Below, piece after piece: positions 8,747 through 15,383 of a stretch of DNA of 56,487 nucleotides. Below the pieces are notes generated by a model that saw nothing but the letters and a program-made list of their open reading frames with translations, searched no databases and had not been told where the DNA came from. Location: NCBI GenBank assembly GCA_964608845.1, contig CAZSPP010000008.1, forward strand, positions 1 through 56,487, in the 5' to 3' direction. Positions within the stretch are counted from its first letter, which is position 1. Each line of letters opens with the position of its first letter. The translations under genes were made by a program, and so were the position numbers. The DNA comes from JAHLMP01 sp964608845 (GTDB taxonomy: Archaea > Aenigmatarchaeota > Aenigmatarchaeia > GW2011-AR5 > JAHLMP01).

Positions 8747-8765
8747 GTTTAACTTCTATAATGCC
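8747..8765 (+). repeat. Left inverted arm of the element
   Basis: GTTTAACTTCTATAATGCC matches the reverse complement of 15202-15220 with one mismatch (T to C at the fourth base). It starts two bases inside the left core repeat. In the circular form the two arms would face each other across 17 bp of core. This is the arrangement expected of recombinase arm or core-flanking binding sites. Confidence 0.75.
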
Positions 8766-8772
8766 TACCCGC

Positions 8773-8780
8773 TTTATAAA
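8773..8780 (-). promoter_or_regulatory. Likely TATA box driving tRNA-Pro, supplied by the element
   Basis: TTTATAAA lies 48 bases upstream of the tRNA-Pro 5' end on the minus strand, inside the element, with a second TTTATAAA-like run at 8782-8789. Transcription would start about 25 bases downstream and include the tRNA-Thr fragment in the leader. Without the element, tRNA-Pro would sit 5 nt behind tRNA-Thr. The box is partly palindromic, so its direction is inferred from context. Confidence 0.45.
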
Positions 8781-8790
8781 TTTTATAAAT

Positions 8791-9115
8791 ATTATTAAAT
8801 ATATATAAAATAGCAAATATTTAAATCTTTTCAGATATTATCTTTTGTCAAATTACTACGCATTGTGTTGTTGATTTTATTTATTATCTTATTGTTATAC
8901 CCTAAACTCTTACCCCCTAAATCATAACACAAATTACATTTGAAATTATAATATTTTTTATGCTACATCCAAAATCACTAAAACACACTTGAGTGTTTTG
9001 ACCTTTTAAGATAATATATTTTGCAAAAGTACTTAAGAAATAATTGGTAAAGAAAACTTGTTTTTGTATTAATTGTATTATATTTTTTTAATATTTATGA
9101 ACAATAAATAATTTT
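8791..9115. other. Non-coding AT-rich region inside the element
   Basis: About 325 bases with no supported gene. It holds a 7-bp inverted repeat AAAACAC/GTGTTTT at 8980-8999 with a 6-nt spacer (possible operator or terminator) and long A/T tracts. A TATA-like TTTTTTTAATATTTATG run lies just before the gene at 9116. It could contain an element origin, but I see no iterons. Confidence 0.5.
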
Positions 9116-10084
9116 ATGAACACTTTTAGAAATTCGAATTATAATATAAATCTTTTGTCTTTTATTGGGCTTATTATATGTTTGATCTCACTCTTTCTTC
9201 CATTATTTAGTTTGATAGCTTCTCTGGTAGAACCTCAAATTAAGTCTACATTATTGTCTTCTTTTCAAAGAGAATTATCAAGGGTTCAAGAACTTGGTTT
9301 CTTAAATTATTTCATTACGTCGCACTACGTTTCGATATCCATACTCGTTTTTCCGATAATTGGTTTTGTGCTCATCATCATAGGACTATTCACTAGAAAA
9401 TGGCTGGCTTTTACTGGATCTTTGTTTTTGACTCTTTTATCATTGACAATTCTTTACTTTCTTTCATATGGGATAAACATAGGCAGCTCTTCATATACTC
9501 TTATTTATTTTTCTGGAATTGGGTTGTGGGGCTTTTTGATAGGTTCACTTCTATTAGTTTATACTTTCGGAAAAGAAATGCATAGATCCGAAATACTTTA
9601 CTCATTAATAATTGTTTGTATTGTTAGTGGAATACTTTTTTCCAAATTTCCAATTTTTTCTCAAGTAAAAATAGAACAACAGCAAAACGATTCTCTTCAA
9701 TACGAAAAAGTAAAATCTGTTATCGAAGAAAGAATAAAAAATTACTCATCAAAATTCCCATGGACTAAAGTAGATAATTTGAAATATTTCGGTGTATTTG
9801 AAGGTAAATTCGATGGTTATGAGATTTGTGCACTCGGCAACTATGTTTGTGATTATGGAAAAGAAAGAGGGGAAAATATTAACTACATTTACTGTAAACC
9901 TTACGATGAGTATTTTAATCCCTATATTTTCTGTTTTAAAAAAATAATTGTATCATCATCTGGAGAAATTCAAGATGTTATAAAAAAATGCGTCTATAAT
10001 TTTGCTTTCGACCCAAAAAAATTAGAAGTAGTCTCGATAAAGATAGGACAAATGGAGAAAGAACCACCAATATCTAATTGTTGA
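9116..10084 (+). CDS. Polytopic membrane protein of the element, unknown function
   Basis: A 322-residue protein. Four to five hydrophobic helices lie at about residues 13-40, 72-92, 97-118, 130-150 and 160-178. A soluble domain of about 140 residues follows, with an amphipathic start (EQQQNDSLQYEKVKSVIEERIKNY) and five cysteines (near 238, 243, 260, 273, 287) plus a terminal Cys. If helix number places the C-domain outside, the cysteines could form disulfides. I recognise no family. It is the first plus-strand cargo gene and has its own upstream region, so it may be expressed separately from the zinc-ribbon genes that follow 225 bases later. Confidence 0.75.
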   Translation: MNTFRNSNYNINLLSFIGLIICLISLFLPLFSLIASLVEPQIKSTLLSSFQRELSRVQELGFLNYFITSHYVSISILVFPIIGFVLIIIGLFTRKWLAFTGSLFLTLLSLTILYFLSYGINIGSSSYTLIYFSGIGLWGFLIGSLLLVYTFGKEMHRSEILYSLIIVCIVSGILFSKFPIFSQVKIEQQQNDSLQYEKVKSVIEERIKNYSSKFPWTKVDNLKYFGVFEGKFDGYEICALGNYVCDYGKERGENINYIYCKPYDEYFNPYIFCFKKIIVSSSGEIQDVIKKCVYNFAFDPKKLEVVSIKIGQMEKEPPISNC

Positions 10085-10102
10085 TTCGAGACGAGTTTCA
10101 TA

Positions 10103-10135
10103 ATATTTTTTGTGGAGTGGAATATTAAAAAATAT
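10103..10135 (+). terminator. AT-rich hairpin after the 9116 gene
   Basis: ATATTTTTT at 10103-10111 and AAAAAATAT at 10127-10135 form a 9-bp inverted repeat around a 15-nt spacer, 19 bases after the stop codon. The T run could end transcription in archaea. It could equally be chance in AT-rich DNA. Confidence 0.3.
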
Positions 10136-10308
10136 CTTCCAAAAAGTCATTGTACAGAAACTTTGAAAACATACTTATTTATAGAATTTTAAAGTTCAAA
10201 ACAATCCATAATGATAAAATTAATTTGGAAAACAATACACTTAATCCATTTGTATAAAAAATAGCCATTTTTTATATACTTTTAAATCTTTGTTTTTTAA
10301 TTAAAATT

Positions 10309-11886
10309 ATGTCTAAACTAAAAATTCTGAAATTTTTATTAATGCCACTTATTCTTTCCTCTTTTGTATTTGCACAACCTCAACAAACTTGTCAGATTGC
10401 AATACCAAGGTATGGGGTAATAATGTGTCAATCAACAAGCAGTTACGAATATCCTACAGTTACCTTTTCTTGCAGTGGAAATTCTTGCACCGCAAGTTTT
10501 ACTTGTATTTCAAACTGCCAAATAACAAGTGTCAATGACATTAAAGTCGAGTGCGATCAGTTACAGGCTGCTGTTTGGAAAATTTATAAGAACGGAGAAT
10601 TAGTTACAGAAAAGGGGGTTTGGGGTGGAGGAAATTTTCCGATTACTTTTGACCGTGGAGATACAATAAGGATCGAAGCACAGTGTACAAGAATTTTAGC
10701 TAATTATCCTGTAAAGCCTACATCAAAAGTAGTAATCCAACAATTACTTATAATGCTTTATGAAGGATGGGCAGGAACTTTACCAACTTCTCCAATCTCT
10801 GGAACAGAGGGTTGTAGCATTCAGAAAATTAGAGACAAATACGTCTCGCAACCTAATGTGCAATCTTATATGGATCCTCGAACAAATAGTATAAGAGTAA
10901 AGCCAGATGCAACTTATTCAAGTCTTGACTATGTACCAACAAACTGGCGTGTAGGAGAAACTTACGTCTTTGTTAAGGACTGGGAAACCGGGATAGCCGA
11001 TATTTCATTAACATATGATAAACAAAATAATGCATATTGGTGTGGTGGTAGTTTCGGAAATAGAAAAATTTATGAGGTAAATTATGTTACAAGCCCAACT
11101 GGTACTTGTTATGCTATACCAACCCGCGTATTAAAAGATAATCTTCAATGTTGTTTTCCTTCAGATTGTCTTGCTTTAGATCCTTCTGGAAGGCTTACAT
11201 GCAATCCAGATACATGGAGATGTGAAGAGACAAAACCATGTAATTCCGATATAGACTGTCAACAAACATTTGGTTATCCAACATGTTTAAATAAACAGAT
11301 AACGAGTTGGCGTTGCGATACTACAAAAAAATGGGGAAGCTATTCTGGTACATGTGTAAAACAGGTAAGAAGTGTTTCGCAGTGTCCAAACGAATGTACA
11401 GCAAACGAATATTATAATGAGGATCAGGGAAAATGTTTACCAAGAATTACTTTATTAGAGTGTCCGGTCGGTAAGTGTTGTGAAGCTGGCGGAAATTATA
11501 AACCCAGAAGTTGTCCTAATGGATTACAATGTTGTCATACTGGAGATCCAATAATAGGAGAATGTAAACAAAGTTGTACTGAACAAAGACAAGAAACTCG
11601 TCAAATTGGAGGATGGCAAACTACTACAGGAAATCAGCCAATAACTGGACAATTTGTTCTATATAATAATCCGGTTGTGATTGTAATTTTAATTTTGGTC
11701 ATTATTGCTAGTTGTATCGGCTGTTACTTTTTATTTTGGAAAAAAGGTGGAGTTTCATTAACAAAAAAAGTTAAACCGGAAGAAAAAATAAAAACAAAAA
11801 ATAAGGTGAAATATTGCACAGAATGTGGTGCTAAACAAGATATAAATAACAAGTATTGCACAAAATGTGGAAATAAATTAAATTAA
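10309..11886 (+). CDS. Secreted Cys-rich membrane protein with cytoplasmic zinc ribbon
   Basis: A 525-residue protein. The signal peptide is MSKLKILKFLLMPLILSS with cleavage after FVFAQ. The extracellular region of about 420 residues holds more than 30 cysteines, in pairs such as CCFPSDC and CNSDIDC resembling small disulfide repeats. One transmembrane helix lies near 448-470 (VVIVILILVIIASCIGCYFLF). A short basic linker and a C-terminal zinc ribbon (YCTECGAKQDINNKYCTKCG) follow. Topology would put the ribbon in the cytoplasm. A TATA-like TTTTTATATAC and TTTTAAATC run 20-40 bases upstream suits a short-leader or leaderless mRNA. The next gene, 14 bases on, shares the membrane plus zinc-ribbon design. 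I know no family for the ectodomain; adhesion or exclusion of related elements is speculation. Confidence 0.75.
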   Translation: MSKLKILKFLLMPLILSSFVFAQPQQTCQIAIPRYGVIMCQSTSSYEYPTVTFSCSGNSCTASFTCISNCQITSVNDIKVECDQLQAAVWKIYKNGELVTEKGVWGGGNFPITFDRGDTIRIEAQCTRILANYPVKPTSKVVIQQLLIMLYEGWAGTLPTSPISGTEGCSIQKIRDKYVSQPNVQSYMDPRTNSIRVKPDATYSSLDYVPTNWRVGETYVFVKDWETGIADISLTYDKQNNAYWCGGSFGNRKIYEVNYVTSPTGTCYAIPTRVLKDNLQCCFPSDCLALDPSGRLTCNPDTWRCEETKPCNSDIDCQQTFGYPTCLNKQITSWRCDTTKKWGSYSGTCVKQVRSVSQCPNECTANEYYNEDQGKCLPRITLLECPVGKCCEAGGNYKPRSCPNGLQCCHTGDPIIGECKQSCTEQRQETRQIGGWQTTTGNQPITGQFVLYNNPVVIVILILVIIASCIGCYFLFWKKGGVSLTKKVKPEEKIKTKNKVKYCTECGAKQDINNKYCTKCGNKLN

Positions 11887-11900
11887 GATAGGGGAAAATA

Positions 11901-12365
11901 ATGAACACAGGTTTAGTTATTTTCGGAATAATTATAATCGGCGGAATGTTTTTCTTAGCAAATATCTATATAACTCCACAACAAAAGCAGCAACTTGAAT
12001 TAGTAAGTTCAGCTTGTAACTTTAATATTTTTGGTATTCCTATCGGACAAATTGGTCAATCAATAAGTTCTGATATTGCACAAAAATGTGAAGAGGTTAG
12101 GATTGTAAAGCAAATACTCTCGTTTGAACCTTTTGCTTATCTCTTAGGATTTATTCTTTTTGTTATAGGATTAGTAATCGGTGGGAGAAAAGAAGTTCAT
12201 ATAATAAAGGAATTTGTGAAAGAACCTGAAGAAGAGTTGGAAGAAGGAGTAGAAGAAAAATCGATAAAATCAAATAAAAAGGTATATAAATTCTGTTCAA
12301 ATTGTGGAAATAAAATTAATCCAGGAGAAAAGTTCTGTGGAAAATGTGGTAATAAGCTTGAGTAA
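11901..12365 (+). CDS. Small membrane protein with C-terminal zinc ribbon
   Basis: A 154-residue protein. Hydrophobic helices at about 4-22 and 72-92 are separated by a 45-residue loop with two cysteines (near 38 and 61). An acidic linker (EEELEEGVEEKS) and a zinc ribbon at 131-152 (FCSNCGNKINPGEKFCGKCG) follow. The ribbon is of the same type as that of the preceding gene, 14 bases upstream, and the two are surely one operon. With both ends inside, the Cys-containing loop would be extracellular. The paired ribbons could bind each other or a common partner; this is inference. Confidence 0.75.
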   Translation: MNTGLVIFGIIIIGGMFFLANIYITPQQKQQLELVSSACNFNIFGIPIGQIGQSISSDIAQKCEEVRIVKQILSFEPFAYLLGFILFVIGLVIGGRKEVHIIKEFVKEPEEELEEGVEEKSIKSNKKVYKFCSNCGNKINPGEKFCGKCGNKLE

Positions 12366-12520
12366 AAAACACAACTTCTTTCGGTTTTTATTTATATTTA
12401 TTTTTATTATTAAAGAAACAAATCTCCGTTATAGGTACCTAAAAATATTTCATAATAATAAGCATTGAAAAATAAGAACTTTCGCCAAACTTTAGAATAA
12501 AGTTAGTAGATTTTGGACAG

Positions 12521-13111
12521 ATGTTGGGTTTTATGTTTAAAGGGATAAAACTCGTTGTGGGAGAAATTACAAAACTGGAGGATTTGTTTTTCGGAATCGT
12601 TAAGTTGGATGTAAACCTCGAAGAGATTAAAAAGATTCACATAAAAGAAGGAGATATTGTCGAAATTCTTGGAAAGAAAAGCACAGGAGCTATAGTAGCA
12701 AACGCTTATCCTGAAGATAGGAACATCCCTTTGATTAGAATGGACAAATTAGTAATGAAAAATTGTGGTGCATCTGTTGGTGAGTATGTTGAAATTCGAA
12801 AAATTAAAGTGAAAAACGCAAAGATCATAACATTGGAACCCGAACGTGAAGATATACTGGTAGTTGGTGGTGGAGATCTGCTAAGAAAATTTCTTTTAGG
12901 AAGGCCTCTTAAAACTGGAGACATTATAAAGCCAATTAAAATTGATAAAAAGGATAAAGAGTTTGATGTATTTCGAGAATTCTTTGGAAGAGATTTCGAA
13001 TCGCTTTCATTTCCGTTGATAGATGAAAAATTCATAGTTGTTTCTACACAACCCGAAGGCATCGTTCGAGTTACAGATAATACATTGGTAAGGGTAGTGA
13101 TTAAGCTATGA
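12521..13111 (+). CDS. Stand-alone Cdc48/p97 N-terminal domain
   Basis: A 196-residue protein that matches only the substrate/cofactor-binding N-terminal part of Cdc48 ATPases. The double-psi beta-barrel (about 9-97) includes DIVEILGKKSTGAIV, the hallmark AYPEDR (62-67) and GASVGEYVEIRK. The CDC48 domain-2-like half (about 100-195) has FLLGRPLKTGD (124-134) and VVSTQPEGIVRVTD (173-186). In full-length proteins the AAA modules begin directly after this last motif; here the frame stops nine residues later. The reading frame is intact and conserved motifs are kept, so it does not look decayed. It may bind Cdc48 cofactors or substrates in place of the host ATPase. The ATG at 12521 follows a TATA-like element by about 30 bases; 12533 is an alternative start. 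Confidence 0.88.
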   Translation: MLGFMFKGIKLVVGEITKLEDLFFGIVKLDVNLEEIKKIHIKEGDIVEILGKKSTGAIVANAYPEDRNIPLIRMDKLVMKNCGASVGEYVEIRKIKVKNAKIITLEPEREDILVVGGGDLLRKFLLGRPLKTGDIIKPIKIDKKDKEFDVFREFFGRDFESLSFPLIDEKFIVVSTQPEGIVRVTDNTLVRVVIKL

Positions 13112-13234
13112 AGTATTGAACACAACATTGAATAAAGCAAAAGCAATTTTCAACTTATTGATTTAGCAAATTTTTATAAATTTATCCACAACTTTAGCTC
13201 AAGAATTCTTTATTAGATCGTAAATAAGAGAAAA

Positions 13235-13810
13235 TTATATTTTAGCTTTTCTTATAAAACTCTTAATTATTTTACTGAAATTCTTAAATATTCTATATCC
13301 AACATATGCAATTATAATAAGAGCAATATAATTTTGTGGTGAAGTTAAATCTAATGCAACACCTTTCATTAAGAAAAGTAAACCCGAAAAGGTAAGTAAA
13401 GCTATAGTAAGATATCTTTCAAATTTTGTTTCTGAGGGGTCACTCATATTTAATTTTCCCTTAAAATAAAATTTCTTTTCGTATCCATAAGGATAAAGCC
13501 AACTAACTCCAGTAACAGTAAAAGAATCTGCAATAAGATGTGTCAACATACCAAGCACGATAGAAATAAATACTAATAAACTTCGTGTTAAATAAAATCC
13601 TATAAGTGAAACTATTAGGACAAACCATATATTATGGCCAAATGTTCTGTGCCGATTACCCATACCCCATTTAAATTGCATAGCCCAATCTATATCAGGA
13701 ATAAACGCAGCAAATCCCATCAAAAGAATAAGATTAGCACCAAATCCAAAAAAGTAGTACATTAAAGAACCGATAAATAAGCCAAAAGCAATATGGGTTT
13801 CAAGCTTCAT
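13235..13810 (-). CDS. YdjM/DUF457-type membrane-bound hydrolase-like protein
   Basis: A 191-residue polytopic protein with the YdjM (LexA-binding, metal-dependent hydrolase-like) signature. It has an N-terminal His in METHIAFG-type context (MKLETHIAFGLFIGS), a PDIDW motif (about 39-43), HRTFGH (about 54-59) and HLIADSFTVTGVSWLYP (about 90-106). The conserved His and Asp residues are thought to bind metal; the reaction is not established. Five or so hydrophobic helices are evident. It lies 33 bases downstream of the integrase in the same direction and is probably co-expressed with it. Phages and integrated elements often carry YdjM homologues. Confidence 0.82.
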   Translation of the reverse strand: MKLETHIAFGLFIGSLMYYFFGFGANLILLMGFAAFIPDIDWAMQFKWGMGNRHRTFGHNIWFVLIVSLIGFYLTRSLLVFISIVLGMLTHLIADSFTVTGVSWLYPYGYEKKFYFKGKLNMSDPSETKFERYLTIALLTFSGLLFLMKGVALDLTSPQNYIALIIIAYVGYRIFKNFSKIIKSFIRKAKI

Positions 13811-13843
13811 ATATATTTATTTGGTTTAAATTAAATATATTCT

Positions 13844-14695
13844 TTATCTCCATTTACCTTTCTCGTTTCTAATGATCTCAGAACTTCTCAATTCTCCAGA
13901 TTCAACATATCTTGTTGTTGTTTGAATTGAATTGTGAGCTAGAAACTCCTTCAACATAACCAAATCCTTATATCTTTTGTATAGTTCTTTAGCCCCACTT
14001 GTCCTCACCCAGTGAAAGCTTATCCCATATTCGCCCAAGAATCTTCTGCTCTCAATTTTCAATTCCTTCCAAAGCCTATAATAGCACTCCCACCAAGTTT
14101 CCCATCTGCCTTTAACTATTTTTCTAAAAACATAATCATTTTGATTCTTATCCTTTATGAAACTTTCAAGAAGGTTTGCTGTGATAGGATCCAAATATCT
14201 CTTTGCAATTTTACCCCTTTTCTCTTTACCTATAATGTATGTTCCGTCCTTGTCCTTCTTTATCATTTTAATTTTAAGATTGATTATAGGAGATATTCTC
14301 ATTCCCGTGTCATATAGGATCATCATTATCAATTTCAACTCATCATTAAAATGCTCAATCATGTCCTTGAATGTTTGAAAGTCAATGTATCTTTCATATC
14401 TTCTTTCTTGTGGTCTTAGATAAGTCCTTAACTTATCAATCTCCTTTATCCAATCCTCTTTTTTCAAGAACATGAGGAATTTCTTAATCGCAAATCTTCT
14501 ATTGTATACTATTCTATCCCCCTTTCTTGACAGCAAGTATTTTTTCAAATTTTCCAATTCTATCTCTTCATAAGTATCCAGAAACTTCTTGACCTGCAGA
14601 ACATATTGATTGATTGAGTTTTGTTTCATTGCTGTGTTTTCTCTGAGCCATTTCATAAAATCATTGAGAATGATATCTCTTCTCAACTCTTCCAT
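13844..14695 (-). CDS. Tyrosine recombinase (integrase) of the element
   Basis: A 283-residue site-specific recombinase. The N-terminal SAM-like core-binding domain spans about 1-95 and the catalytic domain about 105-270. All catalytic residues are visible: Arg in DTGMRISP, Lys in GKEKRGK, HWVR (His-x-x-Arg), His in LAHNS, and nucleophile Tyr in TTTRYVE. The ATG at 14695 is preferred over a GTG at 14704, because AAGGTG sits six bases before the ATG. It lies at the right end of the element and presumably catalyses integration into, and excision from, the tRNA-Thr site. The gene is not disrupted by insertion, unlike SSV-type integrases. Confidence 0.93.
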   Translation of the reverse strand: MEELRRDIILNDFMKWLRENTAMKQNSINQYVLQVKKFLDTYEEIELENLKKYLLSRKGDRIVYNRRFAIKKFLMFLKKEDWIKEIDKLRTYLRPQERRYERYIDFQTFKDMIEHFNDELKLIMMILYDTGMRISPIINLKIKMIKKDKDGTYIIGKEKRGKIAKRYLDPITANLLESFIKDKNQNDYVFRKIVKGRWETWWECYYRLWKELKIESRRFLGEYGISFHWVRTSGAKELYKRYKDLVMLKEFLAHNSIQTTTRYVESGELRSSEIIRNEKGKWR

Positions 14696-14758
14696 AAGAG
14701 GCACCTTAAGGTAATTGATTTAATCCTTGATTGTTACAAAGGTCGTTGGAAAGATGGT

Positions 14759-15160
14759 TTAGTAAACATAGTAGTTTGCTGTGGGATTTTTTGCTTTTAT
14801 CCATTTAACAATGTCAGGATATTCTCCTTCCAAGCTTCCGTAAAATAGCCATCTATAAAAGAATTTGGTAATTGTCCTAAAATCATATTTGCTCCATTCA
14901 GAATAATTTGGATTTCTTTCAACATTTAATAAAAATCTTTCTATATCCTCTTTTTTTGCATCTTTAAAACAAACGCCCATCAGTCTATGTATTCTTCTCA
15001 AAATGCTCCAATATTTCAAAATCCTTCCTATTGCATATTTGTTTAATGTTAATGCTTTTTCAAAATTTTCCACAACTTTAAAACATTCTTCACACTCTTC
15101 TCTAAATTTTTGCTTTTGCCTTAATATCCCTTCTTCTCTATTATACAAATCTTTAACCAT
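14759..15160 (-). CDS. Orphan core-binding domain of a second integrase
   Basis: A 133-residue protein resembling only the N-terminal DNA-binding half of another archaeal integrase subfamily. Helices run up to the typical YSEWSKYDFRTITKFFYRWL and YPDIVKWIK blocks, after which catalytic domains normally begin. Here the frame ends within 10 residues (KNPTANYYVY), and no catalytic remnant is found in any frame before the intact integrase 64 bases downstream. It could be a decayed gene. But the frame is clean, it lies 59 bases from the right attachment core, and it has a leaderless-type promoter, so it could be a DNA-binding regulator or directionality factor acting at the arms. Confidence 0.65.
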   Translation of the reverse strand: MVKDLYNREEGILRQKQKFREECEECFKVVENFEKALTLNKYAIGRILKYWSILRRIHRLMGVCFKDAKKEDIERFLLNVERNPNYSEWSKYDFRTITKFFYRWLFYGSLEGEYPDIVKWIKAKNPTANYYVY

Positions 15161-15181
15161 AATTAATTCAACTTATAGCTT

Positions 15182-15200
15182 GCTTATAAACCCACGTGGG
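15182..15200 (-). promoter_or_regulatory. TATA box and 10-bp palindrome before the orphan integrase domain
   Basis: On the minus strand TTTATAAGC (15190-15182) lies about 26 bases before the ATG at 15160, the spacing of a leaderless archaeal promoter. Directly upstream, in the BRE position, is the perfect palindrome CCCACGTGGG (15191-15200), a likely binding site for a dimeric regulator. The inverted arm starts one base beyond it. Confidence 0.55.
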
Positions 15201-15201
15201 G

Positions 15202-15220
15202 GGCATTATAGAAGTTGAAC
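15202..15220 (-). repeat. Right inverted arm of the element
   Basis: On the minus strand GTTCAACTTCTATAATGCC matches the left arm (8747-8765) in 18 of 19 positions. It overlaps the first two bases of the right core. A further partial copy, TTCAACTT, occurs at 15168-15175 in the opposite orientation, making a small cluster of possible recombinase or regulator sites. Confidence 0.75.
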
Positions 15221-15235
15221 AAGCCCCGGACGAGA
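15219..15235 (+). repeat. Right attachment site (attR core) inside tRNA-Thr
   Basis: This is the intact-side copy of the 17-bp core. It covers three bases beyond the tRNA, the discriminator, acceptor and T-stem 3' strands of tRNA-Thr and the first base of the T-arm insertion. Identity to the left copy stops at the insertion, so only the 3' exon had to be carried by the element. Confidence 0.9.
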
Positions 15236-15306
15236 TTTTCGCTAAAATTCGAACTCGTGACCTTTTGCTTACCATGCAAACGCTCTACCAGCTGAGCTAC
15301 CGGGGC
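15222..15306 (-). tRNA. tRNA-Thr (GGT) with a 12-nt insertion in the T-arm
   Basis: The acceptor GCCCCGG (15306-15300) pairs with CCGGGGC, discriminator T. The D-arm is GCTC...GAGC. The anticodon arm TTTGC-ATGGTAA-GCAAA gives anticodon GGT. The T-stem ACGAG pairs with CTCGT, but between TTCGAAT and CTCGT there are 12 extra bases (15235-15246), TTTAGCGAAAAT on the tRNA strand. Removing them gives a perfect 73-nt tRNA. The insert can fold with flanking T-loop bases (ATTTT/AAAAT), so it is probably a small non-canonical intron near position 59/60. It serves as the integration target of the element. Confidence 0.9.
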
Positions 15307-15383
15307 TTCTTTATTTTATTTTTTAATAAAGAACAAATAAATTTTTATTTTGATATTTAAAGTTGTTTAGAAAAGATAAAAAT

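Larger units (their letters stand above)
8728..15235. mobile_element. Integrated element in tRNA-Thr with tyrosine recombinase
   Basis: Identical 17-bp direct repeats at 8728-8744 and 15219-15235 flank about 6.5 kb. The right copy is the 3' end of an intact tRNA-Thr; the left copy is an isolated tRNA fragment beside tRNA-Pro. This is the classic footprint of tyrosine-recombinase integration with restoration of the target tRNA. Cargo on the plus strand: a membrane protein, two zinc-ribbon membrane proteins and an orphan Cdc48 N-domain. On the minus strand: a YdjM-like protein, the integrase and an orphan integrase domain. No replication protein or capsid gene is recognisable, so it may be an integrative element of unknown transfer mode. 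Its genes use CGA, CGT and TCG codons more than the AGA-dominated neighbours, a visual impression only. Confidence 0.88.
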
